A stretch of 64,000 nucleotides of DNA from Cephalothrix simula (GCA_035591015.1 JAXIUW010251392.1:1-64000); one strand, 5' to 3'; positions 55,401-64,000 are shown, numbered from the stretch's first letter. Program-made: numbers and translations. Notes: a model not told the origin generated them from the letters alone.

Positions 55401-56975
55401 ATCGGTTCAATTCGGCATACAGTGCCCGGCGTGGGACTTATCTCGCCGCCACCGCATCATGATATTTACTCTATTGAAGACTTAAAGCAGCTTATCTTTG
55501 ACCTCAAAAACTCTAATGACCGAGCCAAAGTATCCGTTAAGCTAACCTCTGTTTCAGGCGTGGGTACAATCGCTGCTGGGGTAGCCAAGGGCAAGGCTGA
55601 TTCTGTGCTAATTAGCGGCTATGATGGTGGTACAGGGGCTTCACCGCTAAGCTCTATTCAGCATGCCGGACTGCCTTGGGAGCTTGGTTTGGCAGAGACT
55701 CAACAGACGCTAGTTAAAAACCGCTTGAGAGAATTCATCAAAATCCAGACCGATGGCAAACTGATGACCGGTCGTGATGTGGTGATTGCTGCCTTACTAG
55801 GTGCTGATGAGTTTGGCTTTGCTACCGCTCCGTTGATTTCTATGGGCTGCGTGATGATGCGAGTTTGTCATCTTAATACTTGCCCGGTGGGCATTGCCAC
55901 CCAGCGCAAGGTTTTACGAGAAAAATTCAAAGGTGCGCCAGAGCATGTAGTCAACTACTTTGCCTACGTGGCTCAAGAAGTGCGGCAGCTTATGGCCGAG
56001 CTTGGCTTTAAGAAACTAGATGATATGATTGGGCGCACTGATCGCCTTAAAATCAATAAAACCGAGCACTGGAAGGCTAAGAAAATTCAGCTTGACAAAC
56101 TCATTATGCCACCTGAAGAAGGCTCTAAACTGCACTGCACCAGCGCTCAAGATGACGTGCTTGACGGTGCCTTAGACTATGACCTAATTAAACTCTGCCA
56201 AGATAGCCTAACGGCGGGCAAAGCATCTAGCTTTGAAGCCAAGGTCAACAATACTAATCGCACCGTGGGTACAATTTTAGGCAGTGAGGTTAGCCGTCGT
56301 TATGGAGCAGTGGGGCTGCCGGTTCATACTATCAAAGGCCACTTACACGGCACCGCCGGGCAAAGTTTTGCGGCCTTCCTTCCGCAGGGCATAAGTCTGC
56401 ACCTAGAGGGCGATGCCAATGATTACTTTGGTAAAGGTCTTTGTGGAGGAATTATCAGCGTTAGGCCACCAGCAGGGGCAAGTTTTACGCCTGAGAAAAA
56501 CTCAATTATCGGCAATGTTTGTTTGTATGGAGCAACCTCGGGCAAGGCCTTTATTAATGGCATGGCTGGCGATAGATTTTGCATCCGCAACAGTGGCGCT
56601 CTTGCCGTTGTAGAAGGCATTGGCGACCATGGTTGTGAGTACATGACTGGCGGCGTAGCGGTTATACTGGGCAGCACTGGCCGAAACTTCGCAGCGGGCA
56701 TGTCTGGCGGAATTGCCTATGTTTTAGATACTGAAGGTCGTTTTGCTGAGTTCTGCAATCAAGACAGTATTGCCCTAGAAAAACTTGAAGCTGAAGATGA
56801 AGAAGCTCTAAAAAGTTTGCTTATAGAGCACATCCAGTACACACAAAGCCCACTAGCCAGTAAAATTATTGATGATTGGCCAAGCTGGGCTAGCCAATTC
56901 TGCAAGGTTATGCCCAATGAATATCGTGAGGCTTTAGCACGAATAAAAGCCAAAGAGGCTGCTAAGCTAGCCTGA
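52473..56975 (+). CDS. gltB: Glutamate synthase large subunit
   Basis: The 1500-aa subunit makes glutamate from glutamine and 2-oxoglutarate. A 20-residue propeptide is followed by Cys21 (DSCGTGFIV), the N-terminal nucleophile of the glutaminase domain. The central domain, the FMN-binding synthase domain (GGRSNTGEGGEDPQRF, KPGEGGQLPG, VSGYDGGTGASP-like text as LISGYDGGTGASPL) and the 3Fe-4S cysteines (CVMMRVCHLNTCPVGIATQ) follow, then the C-terminal beta-helix with repeated GG motifs. The start is GTG 52473. It forms a two-gene unit with gltD. Confidence 0.97.
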   Translation: MLNRLPAKHGLYDPLFEKDSCGTGFIVNVKGIASNDIVQQGLRIINNLAHRGGTGYDPELGDGSGMLLNIPHEFFVAEFAKQSITLPEAGEYAIGMFFLPTERAMADNCQDWVKSIAQSYDCKVLGWRDVPLHTEGVSQAALVCLPDIKQVVIAAGADFDRSELSLAERMYLCGRLIEKKAIERGLGGSFGLCSLSTKTLVYKGMLTAKQFAYFYPDLHAKNFKSPLSMVHMRYSTNTFPSWNMAQPFHMIAHNGEINAVNGNINWMRARQSGLSNPRWGNADIFPLLYPQDSDSSNFDRALEFLVNTGRSIDLGMIMMIPEHWEDDTHIPKPWINFYEYQATLMEPWDGPACVVFSDGRIIGGTLDRNGLRPARIVATSDDTVILASEVGVIDVEPDKVLFKKRLAPGEMFLVDIEQQKILENDAIKSAYADRHPYADWAKQRVINLSQLAAPGKVRQPIHETLRQRQHAFGYTKEDLKYVLNVMAQSGAEPIGSMGVDTPLAVLSERSRLLYDYFKQRFAQVTNPAIDSIREQSIMSLNNFIAPGYSLINRKLIQKDVLRIPNPVLAHYELETLRHLDHPSLRSAMLPTLFVAEQGGHGLEMALHNLNIQAEALVKDGTAILILSDRGHDYEYAPIPSLIAIASVHSHLVRKGLRMGVGLVIESGDAREVHHLALLLGYGATAVNPYLALETILGVGEGFRLSSEQDAPPSVTNYIKAANKGLLKIMAKMGISTLHSYNGAQIFECVGLSDEVINNYFAGTVSRLSGIGLDELAEEVLMRHRKAYPHDGSVPELLDNGGMYQFRRDGENHLIGVDTVRDLQSAVRENSPETYAKWSKRMNEFNIKNGALRGLLDFHRQPIPIAEVEPIENIMPRFTTGAMSLGSISREAHETLAIAMNIIGGRSNTGEGGEDPQRFTPDANGANRCSAIKQVASGRFGVISHYLVNAQELQIKIAQGAKPGEGGQLPGLKVDEYIGSIRHTVPGVGLISPPPHHDIYSIEDLKQLIFDLKNSNDRAKVSVKLTSVSGVGTIAAGVAKGKADSVLISGYDGGTGASPLSSIQHAGLPWELGLAETQQTLVKNRLREFIKIQTDGKLMTGRDVVIAALLGADEFGFATAPLISMGCVMMRVCHLNTCPVGIATQRKVLREKFKGAPEHVVNYFAYVAQEVRQLMAELGFKKLDDMIGRTDRLKINKTEHWKAKKIQLDKLIMPPEEGSKLHCTSAQDDVLDGALDYDLIKLCQDSLTAGKASSFEAKVNNTNRTVGTILGSEVSRRYGAVGLPVHTIKGHLHGTAGQSFAAFLPQGISLHLEGDANDYFGKGLCGGIISVRPPAGASFTPEKNSIIGNVCLYGATSGKAFINGMAGDRFCIRNSGALAVVEGIGDHGCEYMTGGVAVILGSTGRNFAAGMSGGIAYVLDTEGRFAEFCNQDSIALEKLEAEDEEALKSLLIEHIQYTQSPLASKIIDDWPSWASQFCKVMPNEYREALARIKAKEAAKLA

Positions 56976-57067
56976 CCGCCGCTAGCTTGCTTTGTTAATA
57001 ATCAATGATTGGGCAATGTTAAAGGTTGCCCGTAGTTTATTAAAAGATTTAACTTGGAATATAATTT

Positions 57068-58453
57068 ATGGGAAAAGTTACCGGTTTCCTAGAATATCAA
57101 CGTCAATTAGCCAGCAAAACCGCTATCAATGAGCGCATTAAGCATCATAAAGAGTTTGTTTTGCCGATGCCGCAAGATAAATTGGTTGATCAGGCAGCAC
57201 GCTGCATGGACTGTGCGGTGCCATCCTGCCATCAGGGTTGCCCCCTAGGCAATTTGATACCAGATTGGAATAATCTTGTTTATCAGCAAGACTGGCGACA
57301 GGCTTATGAAGAGCTGCATCGTACCAATAACTTTCCAGAAATTACCGGCAGAGTTTGCCCGGCTCCCTGCGAAGATATTTGCATTTTAGGCATTCCAGAT
57401 AAACCTGTAAGCATCAAGATGATTGAATTAGAAATCATCACTAAGGGCTTTAATGAAGGCTGGGTAAAGCCCATCAAACCGCAAATTCAGCGCAATAAAA
57501 CCGTTGCCATTGTTGGGTCTGGTCCAGCAGGAATGGCCGCTGCTCAGCAGCTGGTGCGCAATGGCTATAATGTTGATGTTTATGAAAAAAGCGACCGTCT
57601 CGGCGGATTATTAACCTATGGCCTACCAGACTTTAAGCTAGAACCAAAGGTGGTTGAGCAGCGCATTACCCAAATGCGTGAGGAGGGAGTTAGGTTTCAT
57701 ACCAACGTTGAGGTCGGCGCAGACCTTAGTATAGACGAACTAGAGGCACATTCAGATGCCTTATTATTAGCCGGAGGGGCGCAACAGGCACGAGCTTTAG
57801 CCCCTGAAGTTGATGGCCGTAACCTTGGTGGTATTCATTTGGCGATGGACTTTTTAACCCAGCAAAACCGAATTAATTTAGGTGATAGTATTCCGGCAGA
57901 GCAACGCATCAACGCTGAGGGCAAGCGTGTGGTGATATTGGGTGGCGGCGATACTGGTGCCGACTGCGTGGGTACAGCGCATCGGCAGGGAGCTAAGGCA
58001 GTGTTTTCTTTTGAGATAATGCCTCAACCAAAAGTGGTGCGTCAGTCAACATCGCATGAAGAAGGCGGCCAACGCCGCTGGGGAGTAATGACTAAGTCAT
58101 TCTTTGGCCATAATGGCATGGTGCAAGGTCTGCGAGGCATAAACCTAGAATGGACACCCCCACCGCAACCAACTCTGGCAGAGGTGACCGGCTCAGACTT
58201 TGAAATGCCCATAGATTTAGTGATTTTAGCCATGGGCTTTACGGGGCCTTTGCGCCAAGGCTTGCTTAGTAATTTGGGCGTAGAGCTTACCGAACGTGGC
58301 AATGTTAAGTACAATGCTAACTATCAAACCAGCGTGCCCGGAGTTTTTGTGGCCGGCGACATGGGTCGTGGAGCATCATTGGTGGTTTGGGCTATTTGGG
58401 AAGGCCGAGAGGCTGCAGAAAGCATTCATCGCTACATTCAAAGCAAGCCCTAG
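57068..58453 (+). CDS. gltD: Glutamate synthase small subunit
   Basis: The 461-aa subunit passes electrons from NAD(P)H to GltB. The N-terminal adrenodoxin-like domain holds two 4Fe-4S motifs (CMDCAVPSCHQGCPLGNLIP in part, and GRVCPAPCEDIC). The FAD fold is VAIVGSGPAGMAAAQQL near residue 147, the NAD(P)H fold VVILGGGDTGADCVG near residue 288, and the C-terminal FAD segment is VFVAGDMGRGASLVVWAI. It lies 92 bp after gltB. Confidence 0.96.
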   Translation: MGKVTGFLEYQRQLASKTAINERIKHHKEFVLPMPQDKLVDQAARCMDCAVPSCHQGCPLGNLIPDWNNLVYQQDWRQAYEELHRTNNFPEITGRVCPAPCEDICILGIPDKPVSIKMIELEIITKGFNEGWVKPIKPQIQRNKTVAIVGSGPAGMAAAQQLVRNGYNVDVYEKSDRLGGLLTYGLPDFKLEPKVVEQRITQMREEGVRFHTNVEVGADLSIDELEAHSDALLLAGGAQQARALAPEVDGRNLGGIHLAMDFLTQQNRINLGDSIPAEQRINAEGKRVVILGGGDTGADCVGTAHRQGAKAVFSFEIMPQPKVVRQSTSHEEGGQRRWGVMTKSFFGHNGMVQGLRGINLEWTPPPQPTLAEVTGSDFEMPIDLVILAMGFTGPLRQGLLSNLGVELTERGNVKYNANYQTSVPGVFVAGDMGRGASLVVWAIWEGREAAESIHRYIQSKP

Positions 58454-58501
58454 AGGTAGGCTTTGGTTATACCTTAAATTAGCCTTAGCTGACTGAATAG
58501 A

Positions 58502-58572
58502 TTTGCACAATTTGCCATACCATTTGCCATACTACTGTAATACTACTTGCTATACTATTTGCCGTGTCATTT
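58502..58572 (+). repeat. 11-12-bp tandem repeat overlapping the dnaE start
   Basis: About six imperfect units like (T/C)ATTTGCCATAC follow one another (atttgccatac, catttgccatac, tactgtaatac, tacttgctatac, tatttgccgtgtc), the last containing the GTG start at 58564. As at 38146-38213, the array takes the place of a ribosome binding site. Confidence 0.75.
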
Positions 58573-61500
58573 GTTCATCTTAATTTAAGAAGCCAATATT
58601 CATTTCTTAGGGGTGCTATTCGCATCAAGCAGCTTTCTCAAGCCTTGATTGACGCTGGCTATCAATCTTGCGCCATTACCGATAGCGGCAATATGCACGG
58701 TGCGCTTGATTTTTATCATGCTCTGCACAAGCAGAATCTTAAACCAATTATTGGCATAGAGCTGCATTGCGCCACAGCCAGCCAGCACAGCGCAGCCTGT
58801 ATTTTTTTATGCCGTGATTATGTTGGCTATCAAAATTTAATTCAGCTAGTTAGTCATGGCTACATGGACGGCATCACAACCGCCGGAGCCCAAGTCAACC
58901 TTGATCTTATTGAACGCTTTCATCAAGGCTTAACCTGCATTAGTAGCTATGACAGCGGATTAGTTACGCAAGCCATGCAATCTGGGCAACTCACTCCAGA
59001 TCTTCAACGCATCACTCAGATTTTTGAAGGCAATTTTTATGCTGAAATACGACAGCATTTTGCGCATCGTGCCGCTGAATATCCTCAATTACACACCACA
59101 GAAGCCCAACACAATGCACAGCTAACAGCATTTTGTCAGCAAGACTCTATTCAGTTGGTGGGTACTAATAACTGCCATTATTTAGCTGAAAACGAAGGCT
59201 ATTCGCAGTACATTCTGTGGTTGATGGGCAAAAAGCAACACGTTAGCGATAAAGAGTTTATTGACTACCAGCTCTATCTAAAAACGGCCACAGAGATGCA
59301 GGAGGCTTGGCAAAACTTACCGCAATCCGCACTGGAGAATACGGTAAAAATAGCCGACAGCTGCAATTTAGAAATTAAATCACGCTCAATGCTGCTGCCC
59401 GGCATTGACAATGAGAACATTAAAGAAGACTTCACCAAACAAGCTCAGCAAGGGCTAAATAAGCGCATAGAGCAGCTTACTCAGCAATACGCCGTACCCA
59501 AAACAGAGCTAGATGACTTTATTAAGCAGTATCAGCAACGTCTAGACAGAGAATTAGAGCTTATCGTAAAAATGAACTTCTCGGGCTACTTTCTGATTGT
59601 CGCCGACTTTATTGCCTGGTCAAAGCAAAATGGCATTAGGGTTGGTCCGGGTAGAGGCTCTGGTCCGGGCTCTTTAGTAGCCTATGCACTAGAGATAACC
59701 GATGTTGACCCTATTCAGCATAAGTTGTTTTTTGAGCGTTTTCTTAATTCAGAACGCATCAGTATGCCCGACTTTGATGTTGATTTTGATGTTGAAGGTC
59801 GTGCCAAAGTTATTGATTATGTGCGGCGCAAGTATGGAGCAGCTAAGGTTTGTCATATTTCATCCTTCGGTTCTTTAGGTGCTAAAGCCGTAGTTCGTGG
59901 TGTGGCCAGAGTGCTGGGCTTAGGCTATGCCAAGGGCGATGAGGTATCACGCCTTATTCCTAATGCGCCTGATATAACTCTTGACGATGCCATTAAAAAA
60001 GAAAAAGAATTAAAAGCCATTGTTGAAGGCAGCGATGACGACCCACGCAAAAAATTGATTAACCATGCTCGTGCGTTAGAGGGCTTAAATAGCAATCTTA
60101 CCACTCATGCAGCGGGCATTATCATTATGGATCAAGATGTCCATGCCGTAATTCCGGTGTGTCGTGCCGAAGCCGATGAACCGCTACAAACCATGTATGA
60201 TATGCACTGGGTTGAGCATCAAGGCGGAATCAAGTTTGACTTCTTAGGCTTGCAGAACCTAAGCACTATCAAAGAAACGTTACGAATAATCAATGCCAAC
60301 CAAACCATAGACCAAGATTTTATTGATGATGTAGCCTTAGATGATAAGGCAACCTACGCAATGCTCTCTAGGGGTGAAGGCCTTGGCGTGTTCCAAATGG
60401 AATCAGATGGCATTCGCCGGATGATGATGCGTCTGCGCCCCGAACGCTTTGAAGATATCGTGGCTACCATAGCCTTATATCGCCCCGGACCGCTAGACAA
60501 TAAAATGCATATTGACTATATCAATCGCAAGCATGGCATTGTAACTGAGTACGGATACATTCATCCCAAGCTAGAACCCGTGCTCAAAGACACCTACGGA
60601 GTACTTATTTTTCAAGAGCAAGTTTTAGAAGCAGTACAGATTCTAGCCAATTACAGCCTTGGCGAAGCTGACGTCATGCGCCGCGTTATTAGCAAAAAAA
60701 TAGAATCTGAAATGGCCCAGCAACGCAATAAATTTGTTGAGGGTTGCACCCATAACGACATCAATGGAGAAGAGGCCAATGGCATCTTTGATAAAATAGA
60801 GAAATTTGCTGGCTATGGCTTTAATCGCTCACATTCAGTAGCTTACGGAATTATCGCCTACCAAACGGCCTATCTAAAAGCTAATTATCCACGGCAATTT
60901 ATGGCGACATTGCTTACTCAAGCATCTAACAATACTACTAAAATAAGCACCATAAGTGCTGAATGCCGCAGAATGGGCATTGGCATTTTAGCCCCGCATA
61001 TTAATCATAGTCAGGCTAATTTTATTGTTGAGGATGATGGAATTCGTTTTGGAATGAATGCCGTTAGAAACCTTGGGCAGGCCGCCGCTGATTCTATTTA
61101 TGAGGCACGGCAACATACTGAACAAAAAAAGTTTAATACCTTAGAAGATTTTATTGAAAAAGCCGATTTCACTAAGCTCAATAAGCGGGGCATAGAGGCA
61201 CTTATTGATGCTGGTGCGTTAGATAATCTATCTTTTAATCGGGCGACCCTGCTGAAAAACCTAGATACTTTAACTTCGTTAGGTCAGCAGTGGCACAAAG
61301 AGCGTTCACGGTCTGAGGTATCTTTGTTTGCTGCACAGCAGTTGTCTTTAACAGAGAACATTAAGGAGTGCAGTGACTACAGCTATGCAGAAAAACTGCG
61401 CCGAGAAAAAGAAGCACTGGGCATTTATGTAAGCGGCCATCCGCTAGATGACTACCAGCAAGAGACTGAATATTTTGCTGTTTCAACGGTTACCGCAATT

Positions 61501-62070
61501 AACCAAACCATAGAAGTTGACCTGTGCATGGCTGGTATGGTTGGAGCTCTTAGTGTACGCCCGAGCCGCAACGGAAAAACAGCCTTCTTTCAGCTTGAAG
61601 ACAAGCAGGGCACCATTCCGGCCTTGGCCTACAATGACAACTACGAGAAGATTAGCAACAAGTTATCTTGTGGCGCACCAGTTTTGGTATGGGGGCGGCT
61701 TAAAAATAAAGATAATCAACGTGAAATATCCGTTAAAGATGTAATCAGTGGCGATGAATTGCGCTCTAATAAGGCCACTCGGATAAAGCTCATTCTTGCT
61801 GATGAGCTTTCCAAAGAGCAACTAACCATTTTGCGCTCTGAGCTGGCTCGTAGCAAGGGTGAAATAGATACCTTCGCCGTTGTCAACCTAGAAAATAGCC
61901 GTGTGCTGATTAATCTGGGTGTAGCCATCAATCCTAGGCTAGAGCTGTTTGAAGCCTTAAAAAAGAATATCGGCGGTCTCACTATAGTTATTGACTACCC
62001 TGACGACCTTAGCCCTCAAGATATTTTTAGCAGCGGTGCATCGGCTGAAAATATTCCCAATTATAGCTAA
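58564..62070 (+). CDS. dnaE: DNA polymerase III subunit alpha
   Basis: The 1168-aa replicative polymerase. The N-terminal PHP domain begins FVHLNLRSQYSFLRGA, where metal-binding PHP domains have HxH; both ligand positions are changed, so this PHP site is probably inactive. The polymerase core shows VGPGRGSGPGSLVAYAL near residue 362, catalytic PDFDVDF at residues 402-408 and KFDFLGLQNL near residue 559. Further on come GYGFNRSHSVAYG and the C-terminal OB fold. The start is GTG 58564; length is normal for DnaE1. No proofreading exonuclease is fused. Confidence 0.96.
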   Translation: MSFVHLNLRSQYSFLRGAIRIKQLSQALIDAGYQSCAITDSGNMHGALDFYHALHKQNLKPIIGIELHCATASQHSAACIFLCRDYVGYQNLIQLVSHGYMDGITTAGAQVNLDLIERFHQGLTCISSYDSGLVTQAMQSGQLTPDLQRITQIFEGNFYAEIRQHFAHRAAEYPQLHTTEAQHNAQLTAFCQQDSIQLVGTNNCHYLAENEGYSQYILWLMGKKQHVSDKEFIDYQLYLKTATEMQEAWQNLPQSALENTVKIADSCNLEIKSRSMLLPGIDNENIKEDFTKQAQQGLNKRIEQLTQQYAVPKTELDDFIKQYQQRLDRELELIVKMNFSGYFLIVADFIAWSKQNGIRVGPGRGSGPGSLVAYALEITDVDPIQHKLFFERFLNSERISMPDFDVDFDVEGRAKVIDYVRRKYGAAKVCHISSFGSLGAKAVVRGVARVLGLGYAKGDEVSRLIPNAPDITLDDAIKKEKELKAIVEGSDDDPRKKLINHARALEGLNSNLTTHAAGIIIMDQDVHAVIPVCRAEADEPLQTMYDMHWVEHQGGIKFDFLGLQNLSTIKETLRIINANQTIDQDFIDDVALDDKATYAMLSRGEGLGVFQMESDGIRRMMMRLRPERFEDIVATIALYRPGPLDNKMHIDYINRKHGIVTEYGYIHPKLEPVLKDTYGVLIFQEQVLEAVQILANYSLGEADVMRRVISKKIESEMAQQRNKFVEGCTHNDINGEEANGIFDKIEKFAGYGFNRSHSVAYGIIAYQTAYLKANYPRQFMATLLTQASNNTTKISTISAECRRMGIGILAPHINHSQANFIVEDDGIRFGMNAVRNLGQAAADSIYEARQHTEQKKFNTLEDFIEKADFTKLNKRGIEALIDAGALDNLSFNRATLLKNLDTLTSLGQQWHKERSRSEVSLFAAQQLSLTENIKECSDYSYAEKLRREKEALGIYVSGHPLDDYQQETEYFAVSTVTAINQTIEVDLCMAGMVGALSVRPSRNGKTAFFQLEDKQGTIPALAYNDNYEKISNKLSCGAPVLVWGRLKNKDNQREISVKDVISGDELRSNKATRIKLILADELSKEQLTILRSELARSKGEIDTFAVVNLENSRVLINLGVAINPRLELFEALKKNIGGLTIVIDYPDDLSPQDIFSSGASAENIPNYS

Positions 62071-62473
62071 TACACCTCAAAGCACTGCATAATCCCGTAT
62101 AAAGCTGCTAAAAAGGGTGCTGCCCACTTATCAACAAAGTACTTTTATTGGGGGTTTATTCTACTGGCATCGCTAAGCAAATAGATTAGACATAGCACTG
62201 TATTTTTTTGGTGTTCGTGCTACATCTCTTAAGCAGTTGTTGGTGAACAGCATTTGGCTAAAGCCTTTGCAAAAGACGCTAGCCTAGTGCTGAGGGATAT
62301 TTTGATGCTAATATTTTTTGTAGCGGGGATAATCTTCTTATTCATTAGAGGCTTTACGAGTATAGCCCTGCTTATATTGCGAAATCAGAAGCCATCACTT
62401 TCACTATAAGCGCAAATGGGTTATAATCAGAAGATACTCCCCTATAAATTATTACCAAACCATCATAAACCAT
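62071..62473. other. Intergenic region dnaE / zinc-ribbon gene
   Basis: About 400 bp. Besides the possible small membrane peptide at 62305-62409 it shows no recognisable gene or RNA. Confidence 0.4.
62305..62409 (+). CDS. Possible 34-residue membrane peptide
   Basis: ATG 62305 opens a 34-codon frame with one hydrophobic segment (MLIFFVAGIIFLFIRGFTSI) and a polar tail (LRNQKPSLSL). GAGGG at 62292-62296 lies eight bases before the ATG, a good spacing. The same frame is open back to 62233, so an upstream start giving about 58 residues is also possible. I recognise no family, and chance cannot be excluded at this length. Confidence 0.3.
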   Translation: MLIFFVAGIIFLFIRGFTSIALLILRNQKPSLSL

Positions 62474-62680
62474 ATGATCTGCCCGAATTGTAACCACAAG
62501 ACCAAAGTTGTGCGGACGCTAGGCTCTAAGGTGCTAACCCTGCGTATGCTAAAATGCACACACTGCTCTAGAACGTATAGCTCTGAAGAGCGCATCGCCA
62601 ACATAGATAATCTTCATCCGCATACAGTAACTTGCAATGAATGCGGAACAAGCCCTACCCAAATTAAAAACTACATTTAA
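62474..62680 (+). CDS. Small double zinc-ribbon protein
   Basis: A 68-aa protein with two Cys pairs at the start (CPNC and CTHC, residues 3-6 and 33-36) forming one zinc ribbon, and a further CNEC near residue 54. It resembles the zinc-binding head of NrdR- or Ogr-type regulators, but has no ATP-cone or other partner domain. The high share of basic residues (KTKVVRTLGSKVLTLRMLK in part) would suit nucleic-acid binding. Exact family not recognised. Confidence 0.6.
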   Translation: MICPNCNHKTKVVRTLGSKVLTLRMLKCTHCSRTYSSEERIANIDNLHPHTVTCNECGTSPTQIKNYI

Positions 62681-63017
62681 GACTCTGCGTATTCAGTGGT
62701 TTTTAGAAATATTCGTTACAACTAAAGACTTTGCTAATTGATTCTTCCGCTATCACTCTAAGGTTAAGAAGAACATAACACCACCGGCCTTATTCTTAAA
62801 TCTAACTGCAATAGATGCTCCTACTACGTTAGTAAAGTTAGATGTCTCTCTAAAAGTTAGTCTAGGTAAGCAAAATCAACCTGTGTAAGCTACTCTAAAA
62901 TAGTTACATGATACCAAACTTCAGCACACCGCATTAAACAGCTATCACTATTTAACGCCATCTCAGAGATTATTCTAAGCTACAACAATCTGATTTGAAA
63001 GTAAATTCGCACAGAAT
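62681..63017. other. Intergenic region before tRNA-Thr
   Basis: About 340 bp with no recognised gene, repeat or hairpin. Confidence 0.4.
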
Positions 63018-63042
63018 AGCCCACGAGCGGAATCGAACCGCT

Positions 63043-63083
<41 letters not shown>

Positions 63084-63090
63084 CGTGGGC
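63018..63090 (-). tRNA. tRNA-Thr, anticodon CGT
   Basis: A 73-nt cloverleaf on the minus strand: acceptor stem GCCCACG/CGTGGGC, D arm GCTCAGTTGGTAGAGC, anticodon stem ACGCA/TGCGT around loop TTCGTAA (anticodon CGT, codon ACG), variable loop AGGTC, T arm AGCGG/CCGCT with TTCGATT, discriminator T. CCA is not encoded. Confidence 0.97.
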
Positions 63091-63321
63091 ATAACTGAGA
63101 AGTCTAATCCCCTAAACCACCACGCAAGATACTCTTCTGCGCTAAACCAGCCAGAAGTCTGAAAATCTACTAGCTAGCCCGGCCGCACCACGTATAGAAT
63201 ACCGGCAGAGCAAGCCAAAATTGAACTATTGTTCTAAAGCCGTTTTAGCTTCAACCCAGTGCATGCTTCTCAGCAAGCAGGTTTCTTAGCTAGGTTAAAA
63301 CTGGCATATAGGTTAGCCTAC

Positions 63322-63987
63322 CTAGCGAACTTCAAGCAACTCTACCTCAAAGATAAGAGTTTGATTAGGTCCGATAGGCCCAGAACCGTTGCTACCATAA
63401 GCTAGTTCAGGCGGAATGAATAGCTCCCACTTTGAGCCCTCACTCATCAATTGCAAGGCTTCTGTCCAGCCGCTAATAACTCTATTAAGCGGAAACTCTG
63501 CCGGTGTGCCACGCTTATAAGAGCTGTCAAACTCTGTACCGTCAAGCAGTCTTCCCGCATAATGCGTTACCACATTATCTGTGCTCTTAGGCTTTTTGCC
63601 CGTTCCTTCTTTAATTATGCGATATTGCATGCCGCTTGGTAGCTGTTTTACGCCGTCTTTTTGAGCATTTTCAGCTAAAAACTTCTTGCCTGCTTCTAAA
63701 TTAACCATACTTACATTCTCTCTATTCTTTGATATTCGTGTTGAAATTGACTTATTTGCTGCATCAATCTGCGCTGGGTCTAAACGGAGATTACGCCCTT
63801 TTAGAACATCTTCAGCCCCTAGCAAAATCGATTCAACATCAAAGTCAATTTGGGTATCAGTAACGCTACGGGCAATATTAACTCCAATAGCGTAACTGTC
63901 GTTATCCTTGGGTTTTTCATCTTGAGCGCCCACTATCAGCGGCGCACATAATAGCATAAATACTATGCTAGTGGTTAGTTTATTCAT
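63322..63987 (-). CDS. FKBP-type peptidyl-prolyl isomerase (FkpA/Mip-like)
   Basis: A 221-aa exported isomerase that speeds proline isomerisation during folding of envelope proteins. A signal peptide (1-21, ending IVGAQ) is followed by an N-terminal helical dimerisation domain (SYAIGVNIARSV, SKNRENVSMVNLEAGKKFLA in part) and the C-terminal FKBP domain: VVTHYAGRLLDGTEFDSSY, GWTEALQLMSEGSKWELFIP in part, LAYG near residue 200 and a C-terminal LIFEVELLEV. Start at ATG 63987. It is a single gene. Confidence 0.93.
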   Translation of the reverse strand: MNKLTTSIVFMLLCAPLIVGAQDEKPKDNDSYAIGVNIARSVTDTQIDFDVESILLGAEDVLKGRNLRLDPAQIDAANKSISTRISKNRENVSMVNLEAGKKFLAENAQKDGVKQLPSGMQYRIIKEGTGKKPKSTDNVVTHYAGRLLDGTEFDSSYKRGTPAEFPLNRVISGWTEALQLMSEGSKWELFIPPELAYGSNGSGPIGPNQTLIFEVELLEVR

Positions 63988-64000
63988 AAGACACGCATTG

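Overview
The window looks like a chromosomal contig of a diderm (Gram-negative) bacterium of moderately low GC. Evidence for an outer membrane is a heptose kinase/adenylyltransferase for LPS (hldE), a type II secretion cluster, beta-barrel-like proteins with C-terminal phenylalanine, lipoproteins with lipoboxes and a DegP/Q-type periplasmic protease. The ATP synthase order b'-b-delta-alpha-gamma-beta, with a signal-peptide-like extension on b and no a or c genes, is what I know from deltaproteobacteria-type lineages. A four-gene block resembling the spirochaete cytoplasmic filament (CfpA) locus does not fit an ordinary proteobacterium, so I leave the phylum open.

Layout. 1-5133: tail of a dispersed repeat, ksgA-like, a GH15 enzyme, murJ, tRNA-Arg(GCG), msrA. 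5181-9720: HAD hydrolase, hldE, DegP/Q protease, with short tandem repeats before two start codons. 9829-15753: lspA, a GH84-like enzyme overlapping a TIGR01777-type SDR, and two paralogous outer-membrane proteins. 16380-33154: one long minus-strand run, read as CfpA-like 2, HPr-like protein, degenerate PPDK-like protein, CfpA-like 1, gspL, gspM, gspN, mltG, gspF-G-H-I-J-K, birA. 34058-35383: amidase. 35661-41946: a 6.3-kb segment bounded by a perfect 114-bp inverted repeat, holding an FG-GAP lipoprotein, a DnaC-like ATPase and a large repetitive surface lipoprotein interrupted by an assembly gap. 42212-45964: R3H-like protein, lytic transglycosylase, receiver-cNMP protein, CinA-like protein. 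45965-46404: wreck of an ABC ATPase gene. 46405-51808: ATP synthase genes without atpC. 52473-58453: gltB-gltD. 58564-62070: dnaE. The end holds a zinc-ribbon protein, tRNA-Thr(CGT) and an FKBP-type isomerase.

How the genes may work together. The strongest candidate for an undescribed system is the 33154-25624 block. Two large CfpA-like cytoplasmic proteins flank a PPDK/PTS-EI relative that has lost most of its PEP-site signatures and a protein ending in a degenerate HPr-like domain. All four run into the type II secretion genes with short gaps, which suggests co-expression of a filament-like scaffold, a dead or repurposed phosphotransfer pair, and an envelope secretion machine with its own peptidoglycan lyase (MltG). 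The second unusual theme is non-coding: hairpin elements with a fixed 9-nt loop but covarying stems, and short degenerate tandem repeats abutting or close to several start codons. The rest is housekeeping: ribosome methylation, glutamate synthesis, energy, replication and envelope upkeep.
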